Positions 28,312-38,218 of a DNA stretch of 64,000 nucleotides are shown here, piece by piece. Both the position numbers and the translations under genes were made by a program. The notes beneath the pieces were generated by a model. It was not told the origin of the DNA. It saw only the letters and a program-made list of their open reading frames with translations, and searched no databases. How positions within the stretch are numbered: position 1 is the first letter of the stretch; each line of letters opens with the position of its first letter. This stretch comes from Myxococcales bacterium. Its GTDB lineage: Bacteria > Myxococcota_A > Polyangia > Polyangiales > Houyiibacteriaceae. The DNA is taken from contig JAOTYL010000001.1 in NCBI GenBank assembly GCA_029861865.1, positions 320,066 to 384,065 on the forward strand, in the 5' to 3' direction.

Positions 28312-30026
28312 CGACGTTTGATCAGCAAGCCGAGGAGAGCCAACCCGATCCACCACGCGGCATCCTGCCGGCCTTCGGCGAGCGCACATCCGCCGCTGCC
28401 CGCAACCGTCCAGCCGCTGGGGGAAGGGACCGTCGCGTTGTGTTCATCCAAGGCTCGTTCAATCGCGTCGCGGTTGTCGGTCACGATCTCACCGGAGCCG
28501 CTTGTCGAGAGCTGCGCCACGATCGCGTTGGCAGGCGGCGCGTCGGCGTCACCTGGCACAAAGGGCCAAGGGCTGTTCGGCAACAAACGAACGACCCGGC
28601 CATCTTCGAGCTCGATGCGTGATGGAGCCTCCCATGGATAGATCGTAGGGTCGCATTCGATCACGCGGCGCGCGTTGTGGAGGTTCGGTGCATCTTCGAG
28701 GTCGGGGTTGAAGTCGAAGAGCGGATCGACATCCATCTCGGGTGCCGACAAGGTCGTGTAAAGCCGCGTCACGTAGGGTCGCGAGCTCATGAGCGCCTGA
28801 GTTGCGATCATGGGATCGACGACCTCGAAATCGAGTGCGTCGATGAATGCCTGGTTGTCGATCGGCACCAAGGCGTGGCCGCATAAAGGACATCCAAGGA
28901 AGTCATCGACATCCACCGATCCTGGTAGAAAACGTTCGATCAGGCTTCGATACCCATCCCAACCGCCGAACAGTTGCGCACTCTCGATCAGGAGATCCTC
29001 TGATGAGAGCGCCGCGGCACGAGCGCGAATCGAGTCCCAGGCTTGTTGCTCGAAGTCCAGCAGAACCACATTGTCGTAGTCAGCGCTCAGTCCCGCGCGT
29101 TCGGTCACGAATCCCTGACCCCCGGCCTCATTTGCGGCAGCGATGACGACTTGGTTGTAGTTGCTGCCTCCTGTCGTCCAGTCGATGAGCGCCTCGTTGA
29201 GCTCGAGCGATCTGTAGTTGACCGGCACGGCTCTACTTTGCCCGAGCACCCAAACCATCACGCCCATGTCGTCGTTTGCGGCAACCGCCGTCGGTCGAAT
29301 CGGAATCATCGGCTGCGACGACGCATAAGTGATCCAAATTGGGCGGATGGTCCCTGTGTCGTTGCCCTTGGTGAGCCGGAATGCGAGCAGGTTCATGGCC
29401 TCTTGCAAGTAGCTGCCGAGCAGCTCCGAGATGTCGCTCGGATCGCCGCCCGGAGGCACCACGTCGTAGCCCTCGTTGGTCAGCCACTCGACGGCCACGT
29501 CACCGATCTGATCAAATGACGCCTGTGGCTCGATCACGACGTAGTCGTAGGGGCCGACGGTTCCCGATGCGAGCACGTTGACACCCCCACCACCCCCTGC
29601 ACCTCCGGTGCCACCGGTGCCGGAGCCCTGATCCGGACCGAAGGATGCGCTGTCATTGAGCTCATCTTGACGACAATCGCCCTCGACCTCGGTCGTCAGG
29701 ACATACTGTGGGTTACTCGCCTGCTGAAGGCGGGTGAAAGCCAAGTCCGAGGATACATTGACGTCTGGAATCCCTGGCACCGGGAGGACCCAAGCAAACT
29801 CCTCCGATGGGCCGGAGTATTGGATCTGAACGACCGCCGTGACCGTGCCGTCTCCGTTCTTCGAGAAGATGATCCGCTCGGCCGCTTGGTTGACCGGGGC
29901 CGCGGCGGAACAGAAAAGCCCGCCGCAGGCGCTGACGGATTGAGGGTGGAGGGCGACGGCGCAAATCAGCGCAGATCCGAGCCCGATGGCGTAGAGTGAG
30001 AAGCGAATTCCGGACATTGATGACAT
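28296..30026 (-). CDS. DUF2330 secreted/outer-surface protein with MYXO-CTERM-like tail
   Basis: SACGGLFCSAAAPVNQAAERIIFSKNGDGTVTAVVQIQYSGPSEEFAWVLPVPGIPDV; C-term GGCALAEGRQDAAWWIGLALLGLLIKRRQSLR. Confidence 0.85.
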   Translation of the reverse strand: MSSMSGIRFSLYAIGLGSALICAVALHPQSVSACGGLFCSAAAPVNQAAERIIFSKNGDGTVTAVVQIQYSGPSEEFAWVLPVPGIPDVNVSSDLAFTRLQQASNPQYVLTTEVEGDCRQDELNDSASFGPDQGSGTGGTGGAGGGGGVNVLASGTVGPYDYVVIEPQASFDQIGDVAVEWLTNEGYDVVPPGGDPSDISELLGSYLQEAMNLLAFRLTKGNDTGTIRPIWITYASSQPMIPIRPTAVAANDDMGVMVWVLGQSRAVPVNYRSLELNEALIDWTTGGSNYNQVVIAAANEAGGQGFVTERAGLSADYDNVVLLDFEQQAWDSIRARAAALSSEDLLIESAQLFGGWDGYRSLIERFLPGSVDVDDFLGCPLCGHALVPIDNQAFIDALDFEVVDPMIATQALMSSRPYVTRLYTTLSAPEMDVDPLFDFNPDLEDAPNLHNARRVIECDPTIYPWEAPSRIELEDGRVVRLLPNSPWPFVPGDADAPPANAIVAQLSTSGSGEIVTDNRDAIERALDEHNATVPSPSGWTVAGSGGCALAEGRQDAAWWIGLALLGLLIKRRQSLR

Positions 30027-30163
30027 CCTTTCAGAGCGAAGGCACAGCTTGGCACAGAGGATCGGTAATCCTCCACTAAGTGCAGCAAGTGCCGTGCCAA
30101 AGCGCAAACGAACGGATGAAAGCGCTCGGCGGCTCAGGGATAGTCGGCTTGATCCGTCCCTAG

Positions 30164-31525
30164 CTAGTATGTTTGCGTGAGTTGACGACGTTTCAGTATT
30201 TGGATGTGCTGGACGACGTCCGGGCGCCTGAGTAGAAGCTCGGCAAACCGCGCAGCGGACATGCGGAGCACGAGCACGTCGCTCTTGGCTTCGACGGTGA
30301 TCGGCGACGGTTGGCGGGTCAGCAGCGACTCTTCGCCGAGTGCGTGCCCAAGCTCCATGTCGCCGATGCGCGTCCCGTCGCGCTTATTGGCTACGATGCG
30401 ACCGTGAAGTGGAAGGTACATCGCGTCCGCGCTCTTGCCGGCTTCGAGAATTTTGGTTCCGGCAGGGGCTCGACGCACTTCGAACAAGCCCCCGATGTTC
30501 TTTCGAGTGCGCTCGTCGAATGCCGTGAAGATCCGATTCGTGCGCAAGAGAGTTGCCACGAGTCGACGACTCAGGATCTCGAGGAGCACGTCGTCGAGGG
30601 GGGGATGTTGCTCGACCAGCCGGTCGAGAAGCAGCTTGCTGATGCGAAGTGCGCGAACTCGACCGCACGCGATGACGTCCTCGCCATAGTTCACGTTGGA
30701 GAGCAAGGACGAAACCCCGGCCACGTCTCCTTCGCCGAGAAGCAAGCTCTGAAGATCGGTGCCCCGTTGTCCGACTGCATTGCCTTCGATGAGCACGTAC
30801 AGAGCATCCGCGGTGGTGCCCGCGGTAACCAGGCGCTGTCCGTCTTCCACGTCGACCAGCGTGGATTCCCTGACCAAGGTTTCCAGAATGTTCCGCGGAA
30901 CTTCGGCGAATAGCGGCATCGCGGGAAGTTGGGCGAGTGTTGCGGCGCTCGGACGCAGGCTCATCAGAGATTCCCGCGGCGCTGGCCTTTCGACGAGCTC
31001 GACATCGGTGAGGTCGAGCTTTAGGTCTTCAGTCTTTTCAGGCTTCGTGAAGCGAGTTTCCCCGGGAGGTGCAGTCTGATCGGTGATCAAAGGCAGCGCA
31101 TCTGTGATTAGACTGTGCGTCTCCGTCGTCGGCCCGTCCGAGTCCGGGGAGGGCGGCGTGTCCGCCGTGACGATGACGCTCCTGTTCTGACGGTGGAGCC
31201 TGCGTGCTGCTTCCGGATCTACCCGGTCGAGCACCTCGCCCTTGCTCGGGTCGATCGCCAAGATCACTTTCGCCATCGCGGCGGCACGGGCGACGAAGCC
31301 CTTGGTCGCATAGCCGTCCACTGCGCGCTCATAAGCGAGGGCCGCGTCTTCCTTACGGCCCATGCGTTGCAAGAGATCGCCCTTGCGGTGAGACCAGCGC
31401 GGCTCGCCCGGCTCCTTTTTTTCGATCCGCTCGTAGAGCGCGAGTGCTTGGTCTAGGCGGTCGGTTTTTATTGCCTTGGCCAGTTGGGCACGAAGATTGG
31501 TGGTCTTGCTATTGCGTCTCGGCAT
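30164..31525 (-). CDS. TPR N-terminus with two cyclic-nucleotide-binding-like domains
   Basis: LYERIEKKEPGEPRWSHRKGDLLQRMGRKEDAALAYERAVDGY; cNMP-like ESTLVDVEDGQRLVTAGTTADALYVLIEGNAV and RRAPAGTKILEAGKSADAMYLPLHGRIV. Confidence 0.8.
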   Translation of the reverse strand: MPRRNSKTTNLRAQLAKAIKTDRLDQALALYERIEKKEPGEPRWSHRKGDLLQRMGRKEDAALAYERAVDGYATKGFVARAAAMAKVILAIDPSKGEVLDRVDPEAARRLHRQNRSVIVTADTPPSPDSDGPTTETHSLITDALPLITDQTAPPGETRFTKPEKTEDLKLDLTDVELVERPAPRESLMSLRPSAATLAQLPAMPLFAEVPRNILETLVRESTLVDVEDGQRLVTAGTTADALYVLIEGNAVGQRGTDLQSLLLGEGDVAGVSSLLSNVNYGEDVIACGRVRALRISKLLLDRLVEQHPPLDDVLLEILSRRLVATLLRTNRIFTAFDERTRKNIGGLFEVRRAPAGTKILEAGKSADAMYLPLHGRIVANKRDGTRIGDMELGHALGEESLLTRQPSPITVEAKSDVLVLRMSAARFAELLLRRPDVVQHIQILKRRQLTQTY

Positions 31526-31754
31526 CCTTCCCCCCAGAAGGCGTATCCAAGGTCAACCTAGCGGTTCATTCCGTGGACCCCAAATCGCGGCTTAAACCTG
31601 AAAGAAATCAACGATGTGTCTGGTTCGGCCTTGCCTTCCTCCCGGGCAGTAGGCTATGGACTGCGCCCAAGGGGGCCGCATCGAGTCGAAAGGGCGAGCT
31701 CGGCGCATCATTACACCGACACAGTGAGTGTCGGCTCGACGAATGGAGGGACCA

Positions 31755-32357
31755 GTGAAGTTCAAGCAAGCATTTCTACCCTGTGTGATCGCACTGGCGG
31801 TGTCAGCCGGCCTGACCGGATGTGAAGACAGCACCGCGGTCAAAGCTCTACAAGATCTGACGACAGAGCTCTCAGACCAGGTTGCCGAAGCAAACGAAGA
31901 GCTGACCAATCTGGCGGACCAGCTCCAAACGTGCATGAAGGACCTGGCCGAAACCAAAGGCGAGGCGGCGGTGATCACGTCGAAGGACCCGACCGTGGAA
32001 AGTCCCAGCCTAGAAGGCGAGGTCAACCTCGCTGGCTTGGAGGAGCTCAAAAAGGCGCTGAACGAGACGATCGATAAGCAAAAGGTCGCGATGACCGAGC
32101 TCAAGACAAAGGTCGAAGGGTGCATGAAGGACCTCGACGCCGCCAAGGCTGAAGCCGAGGAAGCCGCTGCAGCGGAAGCCGAAGCTGCCGCCGCCGCCGA
32201 AGCGGAGGCTGCGGCCGCAGCGGAAGCCGAAGCGGCCAAGAAAAAGACGGCCGCAAAGAAGCGCAAGGCCGAAGAGAAGCCTGCGATCGTCAAGCAGCGA
32301 GAAGCCGAAGGTCGACCCACGACGGGCACCGGAAGCCGCTATGAAAAGCGTCAGTGA
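31755..32357 (+). CDS. lipoprotein with coiled coil and Ala/Glu low-complexity tract
   Basis: GGAGGG-N4-GTG at 31755; signal VKFKQAFLPCVIALAVSAGLTGC; EEAAAAEAEAAAAAEAEAAAAAEAEAAKKK. Confidence 0.75.
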   Translation: MKFKQAFLPCVIALAVSAGLTGCEDSTAVKALQDLTTELSDQVAEANEELTNLADQLQTCMKDLAETKGEAAVITSKDPTVESPSLEGEVNLAGLEELKKALNETIDKQKVAMTELKTKVEGCMKDLDAAKAEAEEAAAAEAEAAAAAEAEAAAAAEAEAAKKKTAAKKRKAEEKPAIVKQREAEGRPTTGTGSRYEKRQ

Positions 32358-32385
32358 TTCAGCTTTAAGAGGGAGGAACAGATCA

Positions 32386-32952
32386 ATGAAGAGAATATTC
32401 CTAGTATGCGTGCTGGTCGCCGGTCTCGGTGTCGGGTGCGGTGAAGATGTACTCGGGGGAACCGGCGGGTCCGGGGGAACCGGGATCATCGGACCGCTCA
32501 CGTGGGACGTTTCAAATTATGCTGTGGACACTGACGAGTGCCAGTCCGCTTCGCCCACGGATCCCCTCATCGCCTTCGACATCACGATCGATGGCAGCAC
32601 GGCTACACTCGAGTCTTTGGATCTCATGGTGCCTGGCACCGGAGAGCCGCTAGGCGGCGTGACGATGACGTACGATCCGGCAGCCGGCACTGTCGTTTTC
32701 ACGACGAGCTTTATGGACAGTGCCGTCAAGTTTCCCGACTGCGTCGTCGATGCGACGGACACATTTACCGTCTCGCTCGACAATCCAACCGTCAGTCTCG
32801 ACCAGAATACGACTGCGGAAGTGACTTGGGTTCATGCTGAAGAGGAAAGCGCGGCGAGCGCGATGCCGGGCGCGTGCATCGGCAACTGGTTCGTTGATCC
32901 TCCATGCACGTCGCAGTCGACCTTCACGCTGACACAGCAGCAGACGCAGTAA
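32386..32952 (+). CDS. lipoprotein with Gly/Thr linker
   Basis: MKRIFLVCVLVAGLGVGCGEDVLGGTGGSGGTGIIGPLTWDVSNYAVDTDEC. Confidence 0.75.
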   Translation: MKRIFLVCVLVAGLGVGCGEDVLGGTGGSGGTGIIGPLTWDVSNYAVDTDECQSASPTDPLIAFDITIDGSTATLESLDLMVPGTGEPLGGVTMTYDPAAGTVVFTTSFMDSAVKFPDCVVDATDTFTVSLDNPTVSLDQNTTAEVTWVHAEEESAASAMPGACIGNWFVDPPCTSQSTFTLTQQQTQ

Positions 32953-32956
32953 GCGA

Positions 32957-33005
32957 CCTGACCTTTGAGGTCAGGCGCACAGAGCTCAGTAGTGGGCTCT
33001 GTGCG
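32957..33005 (+). terminator. two directly abutting hairpins between a lipoprotein gene and an M48 protease gene (terminator or attenuator)
   Basis: CCTGACC-TTTGA-GGTCAGG (32957-32975) followed with no spacer by CGCACAGAGC-N10-GCTCTGTGCG (32976-33005); both stems perfect. Confidence 0.65.
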
Positions 33006-33032
33006 GCCTTCACTCTACGAGGAAGAATCTCC

Positions 33033-33881
33033 ATGATGGGAACTCACCTGCGGGCGCAGTGCGGTTCAGCTGCGATGTTGGCGCTGCTGATCGCGGCATG
33101 CTCGACCACCATGACCGGTCGCAAGCAGCTCACGCTGATCGACGACGCCAAGATGGATGCGCTCGGGGTAGCGGCCTTCACCGACATCAAGCAACAGGGC
33201 AAAGTCGAGAAGGACCCTGCCGCAAACGCATACATACGCTGTGTGGCAGATCCAATCCTGGCCGTCATTCCCAAAGGGGGCGCGGCGCCCAAGGATGGCA
33301 ACTGGGAGGTCATCGTCTTCGACGATTCAACGCCCAACGCCTTTGCGCTTCCCGGCGGCAAGATCGGCGTCCACACGGGCATGCTCACAGTAGCGACGAC
33401 ACCTGGCCAGCTCGCAGCAGTGATCGGCCACGAAATCGGGCACGTTCTTCTCCGTCATGGCAACGAGCGGATGTCGCAAACCATCGTCGCGCAAAGCACA
33501 ATGGAAGCGGGTTCGATCGCCCTCAGCCAGACGAAACCCGCGTACCGCGATGCCGTCGTCGGCGGTCTCGGGGTGGGTGCTCAATATGGCGTGCTCTTGC
33601 CCTACAGTCGGAAGCACGAAAGCGAAGCCGACGTCGTGGGGCAGCGGTTCATGGCCGAAGCGGGCTTCGACCCCGCAGAGGCGATCAAGCTCTGGCAAAA
33701 GATGGCCAAGCTGAGCCAAGGCCAGCAGCCGCCTGAGTGGATGTCGACCCATCCGGCACACGAAACGCGAATCGAGAACCTCCAGGCGAACCTCCCAACG
33801 GCGAGGGATCTCTATCGAGGAGCGCGCGCTAGGGGTAAGCGTCCAAAGTGCGTACCCCCACCGACTCGGCCAGGGAATTAG
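33033..33881 (+). CDS. M48 family metalloprotease lipoprotein
   Basis: Lipobox LLIAAC; NAFALPGGKIGVHTGML, AAVIGHEIGHVLLRHGNERMSQ (HExxH), ESEADVVGQRFMAEAGFDP. Confidence 0.9.
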   Translation: MMGTHLRAQCGSAAMLALLIAACSTTMTGRKQLTLIDDAKMDALGVAAFTDIKQQGKVEKDPAANAYIRCVADPILAVIPKGGAAPKDGNWEVIVFDDSTPNAFALPGGKIGVHTGMLTVATTPGQLAAVIGHEIGHVLLRHGNERMSQTIVAQSTMEAGSIALSQTKPAYRDAVVGGLGVGAQYGVLLPYSRKHESEADVVGQRFMAEAGFDPAEAIKLWQKMAKLSQGQQPPEWMSTHPAHETRIENLQANLPTARDLYRGARARGKRPKCVPPPTRPGN

Positions 33882-34660
33882 CCGCCATGCCACCCGCGCT
33901 GCGCCGGGTCTTGCCCGCATTGCTGACGGTCGGGGCGCTCGGTTGCGCCGGGCTTGGATTCGGAAGCGGGGGGAAAGCTCTCAACATCAAGCCGCCCAAC
34001 GTCTCGATTGCGGAGGTTCGTTTGGCGCAAATGCCGTCGAACAAGGAGCTTGCGAGCTATTACTGCGCGCAATATCTAGGTCCGCTCGTCTGTCGCGTAT
34101 TTGGGCCGGTCTCTTCGATCTCCGACATCAACTTTGCATTCGACATAGAGCTCGAGTTTGAAAATCCGAATCTGGTGCCTCTGCCTGTCGTGCAGTCGCT
34201 GTTCGCCTTCACTGCGTTCCCAGGGCAGAGCGCTGCCTCGAACTTGGGCACTGTGTGCTTGAGCTTCTGCGAAGACCCGGATCGCTGCACCCAGAACGCA
34301 AATGCCTGCACGTCCGACGACCCCGAAATACGTGATGCGAAAGACTTCGCAAGCGCCGCGAAAGACTTCTTGTTTGCGGTTGCGCTCGGCGAACGGAATT
34401 TCCGCGATCTTCGCGTGCGTACCGTCGCACCCAACGACCGAACCCGCATGGTGGTCAGACTGGGCGTCGATCCCACGCAGATGGTCGACCTGATCGCAAA
34501 GCTCGCCAAAGGAGACATCGATCGGGTCAAGCAAGGCAGGGTGCCGCAATTCTCAATCCCGTACCGGATCGAGGGCACGGCCTGGGTAGCGGTAGAATCG
34601 TTTGGCCGGCTCGCGACTGGCTTTGGGCCAGCGACCGGTGAGTGGATGCTGCGACGCTAA
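33848..34660 (+). CDS. lipoprotein, possibly LEA14/WHy-like
   Basis: VGALGCAGLGFGSGGKALNIKPPNVSIAEVRLA...FDIELEFENPNLVPLPVVQ; start uncertain (33848 or 33887). Confidence 0.65.
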   Translation: MRTPTDSARELAAMPPALRRVLPALLTVGALGCAGLGFGSGGKALNIKPPNVSIAEVRLAQMPSNKELASYYCAQYLGPLVCRVFGPVSSISDINFAFDIELEFENPNLVPLPVVQSLFAFTAFPGQSAASNLGTVCLSFCEDPDRCTQNANACTSDDPEIRDAKDFASAAKDFLFAVALGERNFRDLRVRTVAPNDRTRMVVRLGVDPTQMVDLIAKLAKGDIDRVKQGRVPQFSIPYRIEGTAWVAVESFGRLATGFGPATGEWMLRR

Positions 34661-34690
34661 AGAAGCGGAGCTGGAAAAAAGGAGAACGAG

Positions 34691-35101
34691 ATGTTGAAGG
34701 ACTTCAAAGATTTTGCGCTCAAGGGCAACATGATGGACATGGCGGTCGGCATCATCATCGGTGCGGCCTTCGGAAAGATCATTGCCTCGCTAGTTGGTGA
34801 CGTGATTATGCCCGTGGTCGGGCTGTTCACCGGCGGCGTCGATGTGAGTCAGGCCTACGTCTTGCTGGGCGAAGGCAGTTATGAGTCGCTTGCCGCTGCC
34901 GAGGAGGCGGGCGCAGCGGTTCTGAAATACGGGGCCTTCTCCATGGCGATCTTCGACTTCATTATCATCGCGTTCGTGATCTTCATGATGATCAAGTGGA
35001 TGAACTCGCTACGCAAGAAGGAAGAGGCTGGACCGCCGCCACCTCCCCCCAAAGAGGAAGTGCTCCTCGGAGAGATTCGCGACCTTTTGGCGAAGCGGTA
35101 G
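34691..35101 (+). CDS. mscL: large-conductance mechanosensitive channel
   Basis: [51 protein letters not shown]. Confidence 0.95.
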   Translation: MLKDFKDFALKGNMMDMAVGIIIGAAFGKIIASLVGDVIMPVVGLFTGGVDVSQAYVLLGEGSYESLAAAEEAGAAVLKYGAFSMAIFDFIIIAFVIFMMIKWMNSLRKKEEAGPPPPPPKEEVLLGEIRDLLAKR

Positions 35102-35125
35102 TCGAGCCAGTCGGTGTAGAACGCT

Positions 35126-35154
35126 CGGTTCCCTCGAAGACCTCGAGGGAACCG
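35126..35154. terminator. bidirectional hairpin between convergent mscL and DUF481 gene
   Basis: Perfect 12-bp stem CGGTTCCCTCGA-AGACC-TCGAGGGAACCG. Confidence 0.75.
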
Positions 35155-35161
35155 GCGCCGA

Positions 35162-36118
35162 CTACATGATCGTGTACACCAAGCTGAAGATGGTCGTCGT
35201 GTCTGTCTTTTCGAGCGCCGCGGGGATGCGGTCGTAGAGCATCAAGAACCTCGCCTCGAAGGCGAGCTTGTCGTTGAGCTTCGATAGAAGCGCCGCGGTG
35301 AGATAGATGCGGATGTCTTGGAACGGGCTCGCGTTCTGGACGTCGATATTATTCAGGTTGTAGATCGTCACGATGCTCGCGAGAAACTCGACGTGCTCGT
35401 TGAGCCGGTTCTCGTAGTCGAGGGCGGCTAGCAAGCCGTGGATATTGGAGTTCTCGGTGAAGATCGAGGTCGACGTGTCGTAGTTCTCATACGTATAGCT
35501 GTAACCGATGCGCCCGGCGAAGTAGTGCTTGTCGGTCTTGATGAACGCGCGAAGGTAACCGCCGTTCACGAGCAGCTGCGCCGTGAAGCCCGCAAACGGG
35601 TCCCATCGATAGCCGAGCGCGCCCCAAATGGCATCCATGTCGCTAAGAAAGTAGTCGTACCGTGAATCGAAGAAAAACTGCTTCGCCACGGTGGAATAGC
35701 TGGTCGTGGGATCTGCCGGCGCGACATCGGCTCTGCCATAGTTGAAAAGCGCGCCCATCGTCAGCCTATGGTCGGTTTTCACGAGCTGGAAATCCGAGCC
35801 GGCATAGAGGTTCCACGACTTCGTGTTACCGGTGTTGACCGCCCCGCCTAGGTTGAGGCTCCAGTCTATCTCGGCTTTCACCTCTTCCTCGGCCGCTGCC
35901 TCGGCGGCCTCCGAAGCCGTGTCTCTGTCGTCTGCCGGAGGCGCGGCAAAGGTCGCTTCTCCTGCAGCTTCGGTCGCGCTTGCTGGGACATCGGCTGCGA
36001 CACTATCGGGAATCGCTTCCTCTTGCGCACCCGCGTGGCCCGCCCACGTCGAGAAAGCCACCACTATGAGCAGGAGGCTCAACTTTGCGGACGCCCGCCT
36101 CAAACACACCCTCGTCAT
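35162..36118 (-). CDS. DUF481 outer-membrane protein
   Basis: Signal peptide; WSLNLGGAVNTGNTKSWNLYAGSDFQLVKTDHRLTMGALFNYGRADV; beta-strand-rich C-term. Confidence 0.8.
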   Translation of the reverse strand: MTRVCLRRASAKLSLLLIVVAFSTWAGHAGAQEEAIPDSVAADVPASATEAAGEATFAAPPADDRDTASEAAEAAAEEEVKAEIDWSLNLGGAVNTGNTKSWNLYAGSDFQLVKTDHRLTMGALFNYGRADVAPADPTTSYSTVAKQFFFDSRYDYFLSDMDAIWGALGYRWDPFAGFTAQLLVNGGYLRAFIKTDKHYFAGRIGYSYTYENYDTSTSIFTENSNIHGLLAALDYENRLNEHVEFLASIVTIYNLNNIDVQNASPFQDIRIYLTAALLSKLNDKLAFEARFLMLYDRIPAALEKTDTTTIFSLVYTIM

Positions 36119-36268
36119 GCTATCCCTCCTGGTACGATCCGTGAGTTGGCCGACTATACACACGTAGGTGCCGGGGCCGCCAAGTTTCGACCGCTGGACC
36201 GGGCATCTGAGGACGTGGACCACGGATCGTGTCATTGTCGATCCGCGCTGATGCTCTAGGTACTGTGC

Positions 36269-37219
36269 GTGCTCGATCGATTTCTAGACAAGTCTCTGCT
36301 CGGATACACGTCGCTTGGCTATCGTTGGCGGGCTCATCCGAGCATTGATGTGGACCTCACGGGTAGGGTCGCCGTCGTCACCGGAGCCACCTCTGGCTTA
36401 GGCAAGTACACCGCCACAGAGCTCGCGCGCCTCGGTGCAACCGTGCAGCTGGTCGGCCGAAACCCAGGCAAGACAGAGGAGGTAGCGAAAGCGATCGCCG
36501 AAGAAACCGGAAACCGCGCCATTCAAGCCGAGATCGCCGATCTCAGTTTGATGGCCGAGGTTCGTTCGCTCGCCGATCGACTGGAGACCCCGATTCACAT
36601 CTTGGTGAACAATGCGGGTGTGCTGCTGCCAACTCGCACCGAGACCGCCGAGGGCATCGAGACCACATTCGCGACGAATCTGCTCGGACACTTCTTGCTC
36701 ACGAATCTGCTGGTGCCGAAACTTGCCGCGTCGGCGCCCGCGCGCATCGTGAATGTGTCCTCTGGTGGAATGTACACTCAGCGCATATCGGTCAACGACC
36801 TGCAGAACGCACGCGGAAGATATGACGGAGCAAAGGCGTACGCCCGCACGAAGCGCGGCCAGGTCATCCTGACCGAGCTGTGGGCCGAGGCGCTCGCCCC
36901 TTGGGGGATCGTCGTCCACGCCATGCATCCGGGTTGGGCGGATACGCCTGGGGTCTCGACATCTCTCCCGCGCTTCTACAAGTTGACGAAGCCGCTTCTG
37001 CGCACTCCTGCGCAAGGAGCTGACACAATCGTCTGGCTCTGCGCGTCCGACGAGGCGGCTCGAAGCACCGGGCTGTTTTGGCATGACCGCACTCCGCGCC
37101 CGACGCATCGGTTCGCCGGAACTCGCGAAAGCGCTGAGGAGAGGCGCGCATTTTGGTCGGAGCTCTGCCGCTACAGTGGCTGGTCGGGTACCCTCGATTC
37201 GCTTGCAGCCGAGCGATGA
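36269..37219 (+). CDS. short-chain dehydrogenase/reductase
   Basis: GRVAVVTGATSGLGKYTATELARLGATVQLVGRNPGK, ILVNNAGVLLPTRTETAEGIETTFATNLLGHFLLTNLL. Confidence 0.9.
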   Translation: MLDRFLDKSLLGYTSLGYRWRAHPSIDVDLTGRVAVVTGATSGLGKYTATELARLGATVQLVGRNPGKTEEVAKAIAEETGNRAIQAEIADLSLMAEVRSLADRLETPIHILVNNAGVLLPTRTETAEGIETTFATNLLGHFLLTNLLVPKLAASAPARIVNVSSGGMYTQRISVNDLQNARGRYDGAKAYARTKRGQVILTELWAEALAPWGIVVHAMHPGWADTPGVSTSLPRFYKLTKPLLRTPAQGADTIVWLCASDEAARSTGLFWHDRTPRPTHRFAGTRESAEERRAFWSELCRYSGWSGTLDSLAAER

Positions 37220-37228
37220 GCATATGAA

Positions 37229-38218
37229 GTGGTGAAGCCTCCAAAAGAACGCCCGGTTCGGCGTCGGCTGATGACGATTTCCCTCTACGTAACAGCCTGG
37301 GTGCTGCTGACCGTCCTGGCGCCGGCTTGGCTCGTGGCGGGGGTCGTGATCGGCGCCATTCGGCGTCGGTCGTTCGTGACGTTGCGGCTTCTAATCTTTG
37401 CATGGTTCTTCTTTGGCATCGCGATGATTGCGCTGCTGCGGCTCGCAGTGGTGTTCCCTTGGCTACGCGGAAAACCGGACGAGCTTCACACTCGTCTGTT
37501 CAAGCTGCAGCAGTGGTGGAGCGCCACGCTTCTCAAACTTGCCGGTGCGCTACTTCGGCTCGACATTCGAATTGAGCATGCGGATGAAGCCTGGCCTGGG
37601 CCCACAATCCTGCTCGTGCGGCACGCGAGCATCCTCGACACGCTCCTCACCAGCGTCTACATCCAGGGTCCGAGACAGTGGCATGTCCGGTACATCCTCA
37701 AGCAAGAATTGCTTTTCGACCCCTGCCTCGACATCGTCGGGAACGCGCTCCCGAACTACTTTGTGGATCGCACTGGGAACCGCCAGCGTGAGTTCGACGG
37801 GATCCGCGCGCTCTGCCGAGACTTGGGCGACGAGGGCATTCTGATCTATCCGGAAGGAACCCGGTTTTCCCTGGCCAAGCTGGCCCGAGCACGAGAGCGC
37901 GTGCGAGAACAAACCCCAGAGCTTACCGAGGCTGCGGCGGCGCTGACCCACGTTCTACCCCCACGACCAGGCGGCGTGCTGACCCTGCTCGACGCTCTGC
38001 CCGAGGTCGATTGTGCCTTTTTCGCCCATCGTGGTCTCGAGGGACTCGGGAAAATCAAAGACATTTTCAGTGGTTCCGTGGTTGGTTCGAGCGTTCGGGG
38101 GAAGATTTGGCGGGTGCGACGCTCGGAAATACCCGCGACCGACCGAGAGCAGATCGAATGGCTCTATGAGCAATGGGCGCTGGTCGACGCATTCGTCAAA
38201 GACACGGAGATAGAATGA
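37229..38218 (+). CDS. 1-acylglycerol-3-phosphate acyltransferase-like protein
   Basis: VRHASILDTLL (HxxxxD-like), ILIYPEGTRFS. Confidence 0.8.
   Translation: MVKPPKERPVRRRLMTISLYVTAWVLLTVLAPAWLVAGVVIGAIRRRSFVTLRLLIFAWFFFGIAMIALLRLAVVFPWLRGKPDELHTRLFKLQQWWSATLLKLAGALLRLDIRIEHADEAWPGPTILLVRHASILDTLLTSVYIQGPRQWHVRYILKQELLFDPCLDIVGNALPNYFVDRTGNRQREFDGIRALCRDLGDEGILIYPEGTRFSLAKLARARERVREQTPELTEAAAALTHVLPPRPGGVLTLLDALPEVDCAFFAHRGLEGLGKIKDIFSGSVVGSSVRGKIWRVRRSEIPATDREQIEWLYEQWALVDAFVKDTEIE

Noticed and set aside
32140-32245. Ala/Glu-coding tandem repeats as a possible satellite or CRISPR-like array
   Set aside because: Repeats are codon-level low complexity within a lipoprotein coding frame, without spacers
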